Below, piece by piece: positions 1 to 13,100 of a stretch of DNA of 64,000 bases. This DNA comes from Cyclospora cayetanensis (lineage: Eukaryota; Apicomplexa; Conoidasida; Eucoccidiorida; Eimeriidae): NCBI RefSeq assembly GCF_002999335.1, contig NW_020312147.1, positions 1 through 64,000 of the forward strand, given 5' to 3'. The position numbers were made by a program, and so were the translations under genes. A model generated the notes under the pieces. It did not search any database. It saw only the letters and a program-made list of their open reading frames with translations, and was not told the origin of the DNA. Each line of letters starts with the position of its first letter. Position 1 is the stretch's first letter.

Positions 1-290
1 TGTGTTTGTTCATGTATATGTGTGTTTGTTCATGTATATGTGTGTTTGTTCATGTATATGTGTGTTTGTTCATGTATATGTGTGTTTGTTCATGTATATG
101 TGTGTTTGTTCATGTATATGTGTGTTTGTTCATGTATATGTGTGTTTTTTCATGTATATGTGCGTTTATACGTGTATATGTGTGTTTGTACATGTATATG
201 TGTGTTTGTTCATGTATATGTGTGTTTGTACATGTATATGTGTGTTTGTACATGTATATGTGTGTTTGTTCATGTATATATGTATTTGTA
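1..290. repeat. Tandem array of a 20-bp unit
   Basis: About 14 copies of TGTGTTTGTTCATGTATATG, nearly perfect up to base 150, then with point changes. All forward frames are open only because the 20-bp unit lacks stops. It lies just before a beta-COP exon, so it is probably intronic. The array runs off the window edge. Confidence 0.95.
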
Positions 291-520
291 CAAAAAATAT
301 ATGTATGTATATACATACGTATATTTGTATATGGATATACGTTTGTCTGTGTGTGTCTGTGCAAAAGGCCAGAAGGTAGAGCTGCTGCGCCTTTCCCTTT
401 GCTCGTTTATCTTGCCGTGGGGATATAAGGGGCTACTGTGCTGTGTTGTCGGGTGTCGTCTTGTGCGTTTTTTTGGAAACCACTTATCGTTGCTGAATTT
501 TTTTTTGTTTTCTGCATCAG

Positions 521-3500
521 GCACTAGCACCCTCCGAGAGGCAATTGTGGGAGGGGATGCGTTACTGGCAGCCGTAGTCTCCATCTGCCTCACAAAGCTG
601 TTGCTGCTGTCTTCTCCCGAGTATTTCGCAAGACGCAGGCAGCAGAGACTGGCAGCAGCAGCAGTGACACCTGCAGGCTCAGGAAATAGAGGAGGAGAGG
701 GCAAGGAAAATCTTTGCGTTTCAGAAGACTGTCTAAGGATACCTCCGTGCGGAGTTTTGCAGCAACGCAGCGTGATCTGTTTTTCTCTTTCTCCGGCTCT
801 GCTGGCGAGGGGGGGCAGAGAGAGGGGAGAAGAAAGATAGAGAGAGTCTCTTCAACTGCTTTTCTTGGACGTTTTCGTCAACTTCTCTGCTTTTGGGGGA
901 GTCTGCGCCTGCTCGCGTGCAGGAACAAAATCGTCTTCTTCTGCTGGTGTGCTTCCCTGTGTTGCAGACGCTGCATAAACCAGAGTTTGCTGGTGGTATC
1001 TTCTTTATTCAAGTGCGTTCGCTCGGTGTCTGGACAGACGAGCGACGCAGCCATACGGTGCAATCAAGCTCTCAGGACGATTCTCTGCCTGATCGTACGT
1101 TAATTAGCAGCCAGGCTGCTGAGGAGCTCGATGGTGTGGAGGGGGGAAAGGCTCACTAGGGAAGCGCCTTAACCGCAGAAAGATGCAATACGGGGGGGTG
1201 GGAAGGAAGGAGATGGTGGGAAGCGGGGAGGAGCTAGGAGAGGAGGCGCCCAGGGAGAGCAGCGGAGAGAGAAGGGGGATGTGGTAGCGAGGGGGTGAGC
1301 GTCGTGATTGCATATCTTTCGCGTGGGTATGGTAAACGAAGGAAGGAAGAAGCGGTGTATTTACAGGCCTCCCTGGGATGTGTTCATGCGGTGTCTCTTG
1401 CAAGAGACGTTTTCCTGCATGCAGCTTGGTCTTGAATGGTGCGCGTTTGCTGCCTCAGGGAGGAGCTAGAGACAAGGATTCTTTGCGCAACTGCTTTGTG
1501 TGGTTTGAACGAGGGAGAGAGCAGCAGCTGGAGGCATTGACAGCGTCAAAGGGAGGACAAAGCGGCGAGCAGGATGCGGAAGCAGCCGATGTAGCAGTGG
1601 GTAGAGTGCAATAGGCGGCTTTCTCTTCATGAATTTTCTTGGGAAGGGAAGAAAGGGGGGGAGATGTAGAAGGGGGTGTCGTTACAGGAAGGCTTTGGTC
1701 GTAGCACAGCCAGTTGTATGCAACACGCTTTGTGTAGTCCATGTTTGAGAAAACAAACAGAGAGAGAGAGACACACATATATAAATATATATGTGTATAT
1801 ATAGACAGACAGAGAGAGATAGATAGACAGACACAAGAAGGAGGAGAAGGATGAACCTCGTCATTTTGGCGTTTTTTGATACAGAAAAAAGCTTTCGACA
1901 TGTTTTTACGGCGCGCGGTGTATTTGTTTTCTGGGCGCCTCAAAAAGTTCAGATTTTATTTCAAAACTTGTTTTGGATGGGTGTATCTGCAGCGAATAGC
2001 GTCGGTAGACTCAAGCATACCGTTTCGGCTGCTGCTGCCCGTGACTTCTGGGGAGACTGCGCAAGAACGCCGAGCTTTTGATGAAGAGGCCTTTTATGAG
2101 GCATCGGAGGATGAAGATGACTGGCAAGAGCAGCAGCAGCCTCAGGCTGAGCAGCAGCAGTCTCAGCAGCAGTCTCAGCAGCAGCTGTACGACTTACAGC
2201 CCGATGTCGCTGTGGCTGTAGGAGAGAAAAGCCCTCTTAGCGAGGCTTCCCTTTTCCATCAAAGACTTCGCTCCGTGCAGCAACTCACAGGACTTGCGGT
2301 GCGCATTACAGGGCCGAATACATATATATATATATATGCAGGGTGTCTCTTCTCCCCAACAGCTAGCTAGCTAGCTAGCTAGCTAGCCAAATGGCTGAAA
2401 GTGTCTATCTCTCGTCTTTGCGTCTGGCTCTTCCGTCTATCACTTCTTGGGGTGTTCTGCATCTTGCTGCACGGTTTGCCACATGGCCAGCCGCCGCTGG
2501 AGCTGCCTCATGCCGCTGCAGGACGAAGTGTATGTTGAGGCTTTCCTGCGTCTAAATCAATTCGATTTGTTGCTGGAGCTGCTGGTCGTCAACAGGACCA
2601 ATGAGACACTGTACAACGTAAATGTCGAACTTGCTGCTCAAGGTACGTCGATCTATGAGCTATTTGTGTGCTGTCTCTCTCTGTGTTTCTGTCTGTCTGT
2701 CTGTCTCTCTCTCTCTGTGTGTGTGTGAGTGTCTGTCTGTCTGTCTCTGTCTGTCTGTCTCTCTCGTGGCAAACTCCTGTTCCATCTACTTGCGTTGTCT
2801 CAGCTTGAAGCGCCGAGAGGTTTCTTAGCCCTACTGCTACGCGGCTATCTCTCTCCTCCTGTGAATGCATGGATCTCATCAATGAGCTTCTTCCTGCTGC
2901 ACTTCCGTTTCCTCTGGGGTTGCTGCTGAGCTTCTCCGTTCCAGTGTAATCTGTTTTCTTACGGCGTCTTTTTAGCACGAATGTGTAGTAAATACGTGGG
3001 CTCGGCGGGCTTCCTCCTTTGTAGCTTCTTTTACGTCTTCTTCGCGCATCACGAGGAGAGAGAAAGAGAGAGAGAAAGAGAGAGGAACAGAGGGGGGGAG
3101 GAGAGGCTTGCATACTATGTATGTGTATATATGGATACATATACATATATATCTGTATATATGTATGTCTGCATATATATATATACATCTGTATGTATAT
3201 GTCTATCTGTATTTATGTACATCTGCTGTGCATGCAGGAGATGTTCGACTGGTAGACAGGCCGGCTGCTTTGACGCTGCCACCTTTCGCGTCTGTTTGTT
3301 GTTTTTCTTCTTTAAAACTGAAGAGCGCTGAGGGCGCTGTGTTGTTTGGGGTGGTGTCTCTGGAGAGGAAAGGGAGTCAACACAGCGGGAGACAGTATAT
3401 TTTGCTTGCTGAGCTGTCGCTGGACTGCTTGCCGTTCGTGCATCCCACGTGGATCGAGCCGAGCGAGTTTAGAAGAAGGTGGCAAGAGTTCGAATGGGAA

Positions 3501-4772
3501 AACAAGCTGCAGGTGTTGACGCCCCCCACGTGAGACGCTCTCTCTTGGGGAAAAAGGAGAGTTGGTGGGGGGTTGTTGTTGAGGGGTGGTTTTGAAGGCG
3601 TATAGACAGCCATAGAACCTCCACGCTCACTGGCGGTAGCAGTAGCTAGCTCTGCATCATATGCATCCCCCATTCTTAACGCTAAAAAATTACCCCTTCG
3701 CGCCTCTTTCTGATTCCCCCGTGTGTACTGTCCATACACCCCACCGGCCCGCTGCATGCACGCTGCTCTGCAAGCCCCTCTTGCATTTTTCTGCTTGTAT
3801 TTGTTTGTCGGTGATTTCGCATGCGACCAGGTCAGTGCTGGCGTTCCTGGAGGCTCTGCTGAAGGAGACAAAGATGACTGTCGTTGGATCCAAGCCGCCT
3901 TCTAGGCAGCCGCACAAGCTGACAGCAGCAGCGGCTGCAGCTGCTGCGGGGGATGCAACTCTCGAGGAATTTGAGATGACACAGCAGTCGTTGCAGCAGA
4001 TGAAAGATCTCCAAAAGCTCGCAAAGGCATGCTCTGTCTTTTCTGTGAACTTGTATTCTCGCTCTGTGTTTGGTGAGTCCTCTGGAGGCGTGTGCAGAAG
4101 ATGTCTTCTTACGAAGCGGGAAGGGAGTGGGGGTTGATATTTGTAGCGATCTTTTGCTGGCGTTAGTTGATGATGCTGCGCTATCACAGACTGAGCTGCA
4201 TGCAACGGAGGGGGAAGCGGGGACGGCCTGTCTGTGGGTATTTCTGTTTGCTGGAGGAGTGGTGAAAGAGAGAGAGCAAGAGAGCAAGACGCGATCTTCA
4301 TGTTCTTTTAAGGGAGGGAGCTCTGGAATTTCTGTGCATGCTCTGTATGCTACGCAGGAGAAGACGCGCTGGCGAATTTGAGTCTGGAAAAGCTGCGAGA
4401 CGGCAGACTGAGCGGCTCTGTTCGAGTGAGAAGTCGCACGCAGGTGAGACCACCAGCCAAAAGAGCATTCTTCGTTGCGTGCAACGATGCATAGAACGAT
4501 GATGCTTGCATGCACACTTGTGGGGTCTGTTTGGGGTGTATCGGGGCTTTTTTGCCGGGGGGATATGTTCGGTGACAGTGTTTGAGGGGCGATGTTTTTC
4601 CCCGTTTTGCAGAAGGAAGGCAGTGTTTCTGCCTTTGGGTTGTGTTCGTAATGTGAATGCCTCGCTGCTTGTGCGCTGACGGGGGGGGGGGGGTGACCTC
4701 CTGCAGGGTATAGCGTTGAGCGTTGGTGACAAGATTACGTCTCTTCAGCGTCGTGCAGCGGCAGAATGCTGA
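521..4772 (+). CDS. COPB1: Coatomer subunit beta (beta-COP), 3' part, multi-exon, 5' end outside window
   Basis: Beta-COP is a core subunit of the COPI coat of Golgi-to-ER vesicles. Exons read here: 521 to about 670 (LREAIVGGDALLAAVVSICL, the end of the helical solenoid), 1038-1094, 1459 to about 1600, 1993-2298 (acidic and Gln-rich, ending QQLTGLA), 2522-2642 (DEVYVEAFLRLNQFDLLLEL), 3238-3529 (EFEWENKLQVL), 3831-4072 (ending NLYSRSVFG), 4358-4443 (EDALANLSLEKL) and 4707-4772 (GIALSVGDKITSLQ, stop TGA). From 1993 on, phases join without break and order matches the C-terminal appendage half of beta-COP. The Gln-rich insert at 2130-2190 and the Ala run near 3922-3950 are additions to the family pattern. 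The first three exons are less certain at their ends. The N-terminal half must lie before base 1. Introns hold GA, TA and TCTG microsatellites. Confidence 0.9.
1757..1843. repeat. GA/TA/ACAG microsatellite in beta-COP intron
   Basis: Alternating GAGAGA, ATATAT and GACAGACAGA blocks between the exon ending near 1600 and the exon starting at 1993. No coding signal. Confidence 0.85.
2683..2766. repeat. TCTG/TC/TG microsatellite in beta-COP intron
   Basis: (GTCT)n interrupted by TC and TG runs, inside the intron 2643-3237. A second simple block, GA then TA/TG rich, covers about 3052-3220 in the same intron. Confidence 0.85.
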
Positions 4773-5737
4773 TGTCTTCAGCAGCAGCAGCCAACGAGCC
4801 GTCACGCTGCTGCCTTGTGTAGCTCTAGCCAAGAGACACCCTCACCTGCAAGGCCGTTTGTCTATATGGGCTTCTATTTTCTAGCAGCAAACAAACGCGC
4901 ATACGGCGTGTGCGAGGCGGCAAGTGGCCATTCCTTCATGCTCTCTCCCTCTCTTCTTCTCTCCCACGCTGTCGTACTGGAAGCACTCCCGTTGCCTAGC
5001 CGTCCTTGCTGCTTTTACACGGCTGCCGCAGGCAGCTCGCTCACAGACTTACTCGCTAGGAAGTTTTAGCAGACGCAGCTTTCGGAGAGGCGCAAGGAAA
5101 GAGAAAAGGAGGTAGCGGGGCAGGAAACATTGGAAAGCCGTTGGGCTAGTCTAAGGAGACGTAGCGACAACGGCGCACTGCCATTAAGCTACTAGCTAGC
5201 TGCTTGGGTGACTTCTACTGCTGCTGCTGCTGCAGAGGGTGTTAGAGGCGGGAACGCGGTAGAAAGGGATTGACAGCAGTATTTTGAGAGGTTGTTGCTT
5301 CCGAGCTCCCGAAGCGCCTGCCCTGTGTAAAACTGCAAATGTTGGCTAGCCGAGCAATCTCGCTGCTGAAACTGCAGCAGCAACCCCTGTGCGCCGAACG
5401 CGAGACTGCGTGATGCGTGCTGTGGTGTGTCTGTTGATGGCGTAGCTTCTCTGTCTATAGCTCTTGCGTGGCGCTGGCTGATTCGGGGGTGTTGTGTGCT
5501 AGCTAGCTAGTTAGCTAGGCGGGGACTAATCGGCTTGCTGTGGGCAGCATTTGCCTGCCATGGGGGCAAGATGCATTTTTATCTTTCTATCTCTACAGAA
5601 GAGCAACGAGCGCCTAGAAAAAAGGAATAATCGAAACTGTGTGACGTCGTCGTAGCAAATGAAAGCCATATCTATCCTGGTTCAGCTCGCAAAGAGACAC
5701 ACCCTTCATCCAGCACCTTCCAGAGCAGCACTTTCTC
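4773..5737. other. Intergenic gap between two convergent genes
   Basis: Lies between the stop codons of beta-COP (+) and CAP-H (-), so it should hold both 3' UTRs. It contains a CTG/CAG run near 5217-5234 and a CTAG repeat near 5500-5516. I see no coding exon. Confidence 0.6.
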
Positions 5738-7093
5738 TCAAGTAACAACCTCCTCTTCATCGCTGCCTGTGTCGTTGCTGCTGCTACTGCTGCTCCTGTT
5801 TCGAGTGCGCCGTTTCTTCGAGGGACGTTTGTGGTGCTGTCGCGACACTGCAGCTGCTGCGAGCTGCTGTCGTTTCCTGAGGAGCTTTTTAGCTGCTTCT
5901 GGTGGGGAGGCTGCGCTGACAGCCTCTGTGGGGAGAATCTCCTTGTGCTTACGGCAAGCCTGCATCTGCCCCTGCGCGTGATCGCTTTCTGCCTCATGCA
6001 GCTGCCGTTCTCGCTGCTGCTGCTGCTCTTCTCGCTGCTGCTGCTGCTCTTCTCGCTGCTGCTGATACTGCAGCAGCAACGCGGACGGTTTTATCGCTTC
6101 TGGAGGCAGCAGCTGCTGCCCCTGTCCGCCTTTCTGCATAAACTGCTGCAGATCTAGAACGGGGTAGCTAGCCACAGACTGCAGAGCGGCAACAGCTAGC
6201 TGGTCATCAGCCAGCTGCTCCGCGAGAGGCGCTTTGCGGCATACCTCAAAAGTCTCCCTATTCGCAGAAGGAGTCAGCAATAAGGCTGCAAAGACAACAG
6301 ACAAAGGGAAATATGAGAGATAGGAATGGACACAGACAGACATACAGAGATGGAGATAGTCATAGACAGAGATATAGAGATGGAGATAGAAGTAGAGAGA
6401 GATGGAAATAGACAGCGATGTAGATATGGAGACAGAAATAGAGAGATATAGAGAGGGTGATAGAAACAGAGAGAGATATAGGGATAGAAATAGACGCAGA
6501 CATAGACAGAGACATAGAGACAGAAATAGGAATAGACGTAGACATAGACAGAGATATAGATATAGAAATGGACAGACGTATCTAGAGGGAGAGCTTGAGA
6601 GATGGATGGTCACGCATAGACAGACATATTCACACATATACAGAGAGAGACAAATAGAAAGCGGGAGATGTGGTGGAATGTTTCTGCTGCTAGGAATGCG
6701 CGTGCAGTGCAAGACAGCGCTAGTCAGGTCTTGAAGGTGTGCGATGCCTCAAGGCTGGCGGGCAGACGGAGAGAGACACTAAAAAGCAGACGCGAAAAAG
6801 AGGATTTGAGGGGAGCTTTGCCAGCAAAGAAGAAAATTAGCATTCGATGAAGGCTCAGACGAGGCAGCAACGGAGGTGCTCGGTTGCAAAAGGATGGCGC
6901 ATGCACGGAAGGAAAGATCATGACGGGATGCATACAACAGGCACGCAGCGTGAAGAAGAATAGCCGCATTCCCAAAGTGAAAGTCGCGTCTCTTACTTTC
7001 GTCATTGGCTGTATACAGCAGGCACACGAAGAGCATCTGAGGAGTGCAGTTCTGCCTCTCGACGGCTGGTAACAGCGTGACAGTCTGAAGCAA

Positions 7094-7125
<32 letters not shown>

Positions 7126-10100
7126 TCACACACGAGGAATTAGAGGGCTGTCTAGCAAAAGGCAGCTCAAAAGAAAAACTGGAGGCGGCTATATATGTGT
7201 GTGTATGTGTGGAAGCGGAGGGTGCAGAGAGCAATGGCTCCTAGCAGACTTGCAAAGACAGAGACAGCATTGCTAGATAGCCACACGGACGCGCAGCACT
7301 AGTATTAGAACTAGCACTAGCAGAAGTAGCAGAAGTAGAAGAAGAAGAAGCTGCAGCAGCAGCAGAAGCACCAGCAGCCTTTACCTTTTCGTAAAGATCG
7401 AAGAACTCCACTCTGTCGCTGCCCGTCTAAACACAACTCACATGAGAAGCTTGCAAAGCAAAATGCTCGATCGAGAGATGCATTCTAGATGCCTAGAGCG
7501 TGGCAAATTGTTTTTTTCTGCTTTGAAAACAGACTCCCGCGGCTTGTATCGCTGGTGCCGCAGCAGAAGGAGAGACGCAGTCGCAGGTTCAGTTCTCAGT
7601 GCTGGCTTTGAGATAGAGAGAGAGATAGAGAGAAAGAGAGAGAGAGAGACATACCTGCTGCTCGCCATCATCAAGCCCTCCCGTCTGTTCCTTCTGCAGC
7701 GCAAACTCCTCCTTTTTCTGTTTAATGTGAAGAGCTTCTCTCAGAGTCTGCTTCACAACTGCTACATCAACGTATCGGGATGGTAAAGACAAACGCAAAT
7801 CGGATGAAGGAACCTGCAGCCGCAACAGAGCAACAGAAGCAGCTGCAGCAGCTGCAACGGAGCAACAGAAACTGCTGCAGCTGCTGCAACAGAGCAACAG
7901 AAACTGCTGCTGCAGCAGCTGCAACAGAAACTGCTGCTGCAACAGCAAAGACTGCAGGAAGAGCGACTCCAAAAGCAACACTGTTTCAGCTACGCGTCCT
8001 TTAAAAACCCGAGACGCAGCAGAACCAAAACAGCAGCCACAGCACAAGCTGCAGCAGGTGTCTCGCCACAAAAACGGAGGCGTAAGGGGAGAGCTGCTGC
8101 GCGAAGGAGGACAGACAGCGAAGCGGCTGTAAGAGGGAGGCTGTGGATAGAGCATGAAGCCTCCCAGTGTTATTCCCCCCTTCCGATATTACGTACTGTT
8201 TGAGGTGGTTCAATGAGACGCAAGGGCTTAGTTTCGCTAAGACTCCGCTGGTCAAATAGCTGCGTTACAAAGACTGCAGCAACGGAGGAGCAGCAGCAGC
8301 TGCCAACAGCGATGGATGCATCCAAGAGCAGTGCGACACCAGCTGCACTAGCAGCAGCAGCTGCTCCTACACAAATCTCAACAGCCTATCCAGAAGCAGC
8401 AGCAGCAGCAGCTGTACAAACCTGCGCTCTGCGTTGCTCCAACTGTGCCGTTGATGTCGAAATCGTCAGTCTCGCCGCATGCTTCGAAGCCTCCTTCGCC
8501 TTCGAAATCCTGGACTGCCCCTCCTGATCACGCACGGCAGTCTTTTTATCCAGTGGATGTTGCGTCTCACTACACAAGGCTTTTGAAGGAGCCGTACAGG
8601 TGGCTTTCACACCGATGGATTTTGCGAAGCGAAGTCTCGCGATGTCGGCTGGAAGAAGGTCTCCCCCCTTTCCTCACGATCATTTATCGCGTTCTCGAAA
8701 AAGAAATCGTGTAATCAGACTCTTACGCAGCCTCACACCCTTCTTCTTTCAGCCACCCCTTCTTCCCCTTTCTCCCCCTCTCTCCTGCCCCTCCCTTCCG
8801 AGATATCCTCGCACTCACCGCTGTCTCTATTTTTCCCATTCAGTAAGGCAACTGCTCCTGCAGAGTGCTCCGAGAAACGCAGCTGCTTCGTGGCGAGCAA
8901 TGACAGCGAAATCATTTGCTGAGGGGAAGGAGCAAAGGGGCTGCTGGTCATGTCTCCCTGCATGCACGCACCCCACACACATACACCCAAACATAGACAC
9001 ACAGTAATATACACAAATATAGACGTACAGAAATATACGCAAACATACACACACAGAAAAATACACAATTATAGACATACACACACGCATACACACATAT
9101 ATTATACACATACACACATATATTGTACACACACGCATATATATCATACACACACGCATATATATCATACACACACGCATATATATTATACACATACGCA
9201 TATATATAATATACACATTATAGACATTATACACATACACACATACATACACACATACATACACACACATACATACACATACACACACACATACACACAT
9301 ACATACACACACATACACACATACACACACACATACATACACACACATACACACATACATACACACATACATACGCACCTATACATACACACACATACAC
9401 ACATATACACACACATACATACACACACATACATACACACATACCCACCTATACATACACACACATACACACACATACACGCATACATACACAGGGAGAC
9501 ACTGCACTTCCTTAGAATCTTGAACTGTTTCGTTTAGCACGAGAAGGGCTAAAGGGAAGGCTTCAGCTCTAAAGCCCTAAACACGCATGCATCATCCCTC
9601 TACTGTGAAATCGACAAACTGCACACCGTTGAAGAAGCTTAACCCCTCGCGCTTACCGCAACAAAGACGCTATCAATCGGCTTCGGTAGGACTGAGAGGC
9701 AAGCGCACACGAAATAAAGTGCTTTTTCGAAGCGTCCATCACCAGAGAGTGGCGCAGGCTCTTTTCAAGCCCTTAAGTATGGAGCGTAGAGAGCTGCATG
9801 CGCCAGAGGCGAGTGTGCTTCTTTCTCTCGCGACAAAGTCGCAGCAGCAGCACAGAATACAACGCAGTTCTCTCATGACCAGCGTCTTCTTACCAGAAAC
9901 ACAGCGCTCCGTCTTAAGCAGCGGATACACGTCCAGAGGCTTGCCTAAGTCTGTCATGTCAATTAGGAAAGGGTCGAGACTGGCGAAGAGTTGCTGCGTC
10001 TTTGCGGCTGCCGCCGCTGCTGCTGCAGACGCAGCAGCCCCCCGACGCGCCGTCCCCTTGAAAAGGCTCCGACGAAGTCTCGAACTGTCTCCCGAGATAA

Positions 10101-13100
10101 AAGAAGTCGTCAGCAAATGCTCAAAGCCTCGCAGATCCCCCCGTGCCGAGTTACTCGCAGGGAACGCTAAGAGAGACTCCAAGCGATCCGATCGTGCTGC
10201 AAAAAGACAGATGCGTGCGTCTTTCGAAAGGCGTAGAACAAGCTTGCACCATCCAGAAGCAGAGGACGAGAGGCTTTCTGGAGGGGTAGTCTCAACACGA
10301 AGATGAGGCAGCAACAACATGCCCGTCAAAGCAACTGCAGACGGCATGGCAGCACTTGGAGGCTAAATTGCCTCGTTCATTATTCCCCGTGCTCTCAGAA
10401 TTGCTTTTCCCCCTTTTTCCTGCCATTCAACGCACCAACTTCTTCCTCTTGCCGCAGTGAGAACGCATCCACAGTAAAATCACCTTCATCCTCAAAAAGG
10501 TGCTGCTCTTTATCCTGCGCTGACAACCCCACAGACGACTCCTCCGGAAGCAACGGATCGCTGCCTCCTAGTGCCTGCTGCTGCTTCTCCTGCTGCTGCT
10601 GCTGCTCGTGCTGCTGCTCCCACGCATTGGCTGCCTCTGCTGCTGCGACATCTGCGTCGAATTCCAGCAGCAAATCATCATCAACGGCCCCGTCACACTC
10701 CATTTCTTCATACTCCGCATCTCCCAGATCCTGCAGCAACGGCAAGTGCAGCAATGCAGCAGCCGGAATTAACATGCATCATGCGTGCAGCTGCCCGCAG
10801 AGCACGCAGCTGCCAGCAGGGTATGAGAACAGAAAGCGGCTGAGTAAGTCGCACTGCAGAAAGATTCTTGGATGCTTCCGTCCTGCTTGCAGTCTGCTCG
10901 TCTCCCCCGGCTCTTAGTCTGCAGCAGCAAGCAGTCGCAGACAGGCACCTCCCCATGTCGCCTCTCGTGTCTTTGCAAGCTGCTAGACACGCACACGATG
11001 CTCAGAGATGCAGAGCCAGGCAGAGCCGCAAAGAGACAGCGCAGCCTCCGAATTTCCAAGAAGCGTGCAAACGCACACTACAGCCACTTCAACGCACTGC
11101 TCTACTTGCTCTGTAAAATGCCGAATGGCATCTCCGCAGATGGAGGTGTCGAGGCATCGAGTCGTAGCGGCCCTCCCAAAAATCAAGTCTGCATAACAAC
11201 AAACAAACATGCAGACGATAGCAATCGCCAAAAATGTATCATGAAAAAAAACTCAAAAAACACACCTCACAACCCGTGTAACACACGAAGACCCCACACG
11301 CATCCTTAGGAAGCGACCAACCCCACCACACACTGCGCGAATACAACACCTGCCAGCAAAATCAGAAATCAAACATGCTGCTAGCAGCAAGCAGCAGTAA
11401 TGCCAGCAAGCAGCAGCAGTTATGCCAGCAAGCAGCAGCAGTAATGCCAGCAAGCAGCAATTTCAGCAGCAGCAGTAATGTCAGCACGAGCAATGCCTAT
11501 TGCAGCCAGCGAACCTGCGAGAGTTCCCCTATCGACGATGCATGCATTCGCAGTAGCAAGCAGCGATTTCAGCAGCATTCTCAGCAGCAATTTCAGCACC
11601 AATTTCCGCAGCGAACTCAGCAGCAGCAGCAATGTCAGCACGAGCAATGCCTTTTGCAGCCGGCGAACCTGCGAGAGTTCCCCTATCGACGATGCATGCA
11701 TTCGCAGCAGCTGCAGCTGTAGCGGCTGCTGGTGTCGCAGCAGCAGCCGCGACAGGAAAGGCTGGTGCCTCTCCATCAAATCTGAGAGAGAGACTCTCAT
11801 CAACTTGCAGGTTGGACAGCAACAAGCCCTTAGCGCCAGCTTGATCAAAGAGACTTGCCATCTTCCTGAAAGCATCGCATCCTCAACGGCAAGCGGATAC
11901 AGTGCAGCCTTCCGTGCACGACTGGCAACAGTCTCTACGAGGCATTTGTTTTCTGCACAGAAATCCTCGAGAAACTGCATCCTCAATAGTCCCTTAAGGC
12001 GAGAACCCCAGACGCATAGCCGCACAGGCAACAGCTCCTTATTTTATGTAGGTATGCTCTGCCCCTGTAGGAGCTGCGTAATGACGTAGCTGCCTGCGGA
12101 GTATATACAGCCGAAGACATACACGAAGAAGGGGTCGATAAGGACGCCCATGTCTGGCTGCTCGCAGCTTATATCCTTGGAATCTGCCAGCGTGCCGGAG
12201 CTGCCCTTGAAAAACAGAGCGAGACGCTGCTGCTGCTGCCGCTGCCTTCGTCTAGCATTCTGCTCATCGTTGTCTCCCCCCCCTGTCTCTGCGCCTTCTC
12301 GCTTCAACGTAGCCAGTCCGTTTAGCAGCTGCAGGCATGCCAGAGAGGCATCAGCATCACAGAGATAGACAGACGTAGACAGAGATAGATAGAGACAGAC
12401 GTAGACAGAGATAGATAGAGACAGACGTAGACAGAGATAGATAGAGACAGACGCAGACAGAGATAGATAGAGACGGACGTAGACAGAGATAGATAGAGAC
12501 AGACACACAAATATCCATGTATATATATACACAGATAAAGACACAGCCATAGAGAATAGCCCTCAAGACGCGCTGTGGGGAGAAAAGTGCCTGAAGATCT
12601 CCTTCCTCTCTCCAGGAAATCAAATTCTCTGCGCTGGCAGAGAGGCAGGCAGGCAGGCAGTCATCTCTCGCTGGACTGCTGCAGCCTGTGCTAAAGCGAT
12701 GAACCAGTGCCTTGCGAGGGCACTTGCTTCTGCATTCATTGATTGCAGCTAGAGGAAGATTTGAAGGGGGACGAGGGTGTGGTGGGGTGTATATACAGGG
12801 AGCAGCTTTTCGGGAGATTACATGATACGTTTGGTCATATACGGCTTCGACGCGGTATCCATAGACTTTGCTTGCCCCCTCAATCGCTGAAGATACATGC
12901 GAAAATGCAACTTTGTCTGTGGCTTGCTGATCTGCAGCTTCCCCTTCCCCGTCGAAGAACTGAAGCGCAGGAGGAGCAGCAACAGCGAAGGCAAGGGGTA
13001 CGGAGCAGCAGAGGCAGTAGTCGAGGCAGTAGTCGAGGCAGCAGCAACACAAGTGGATGTCGCAGCAGCAGAGGCAGTACTAGAGGCAGTAGTCGAGGCA

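Noticed and set aside
1..290. 20-bp array considered as a CRISPR or telomeric array
   Set aside because: Units abut without spacers, and the unit is not a telomere repeat such as TTTAGGG.
8445..8714. Plus-strand frame ending LTIIYRVLEKEIV that looks protein-like
   Set aside because: It lies inside the CAP-H gene on the opposite strand, with no acceptor or start that links it to anything, though I could not assign this stretch to CAP-H either.
8950..9537. 195-codon Thr/His open frame and its Val/Cys counterpart on the other strand
   Set aside because: Entirely made of CA/TACACA microsatellite; periodic codons and no unique sequence.
9570..9590. CCCTAAA as a possible interstitial telomere repeat
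   Set aside because: A single copy only; no tandem array here or elsewhere in the window.
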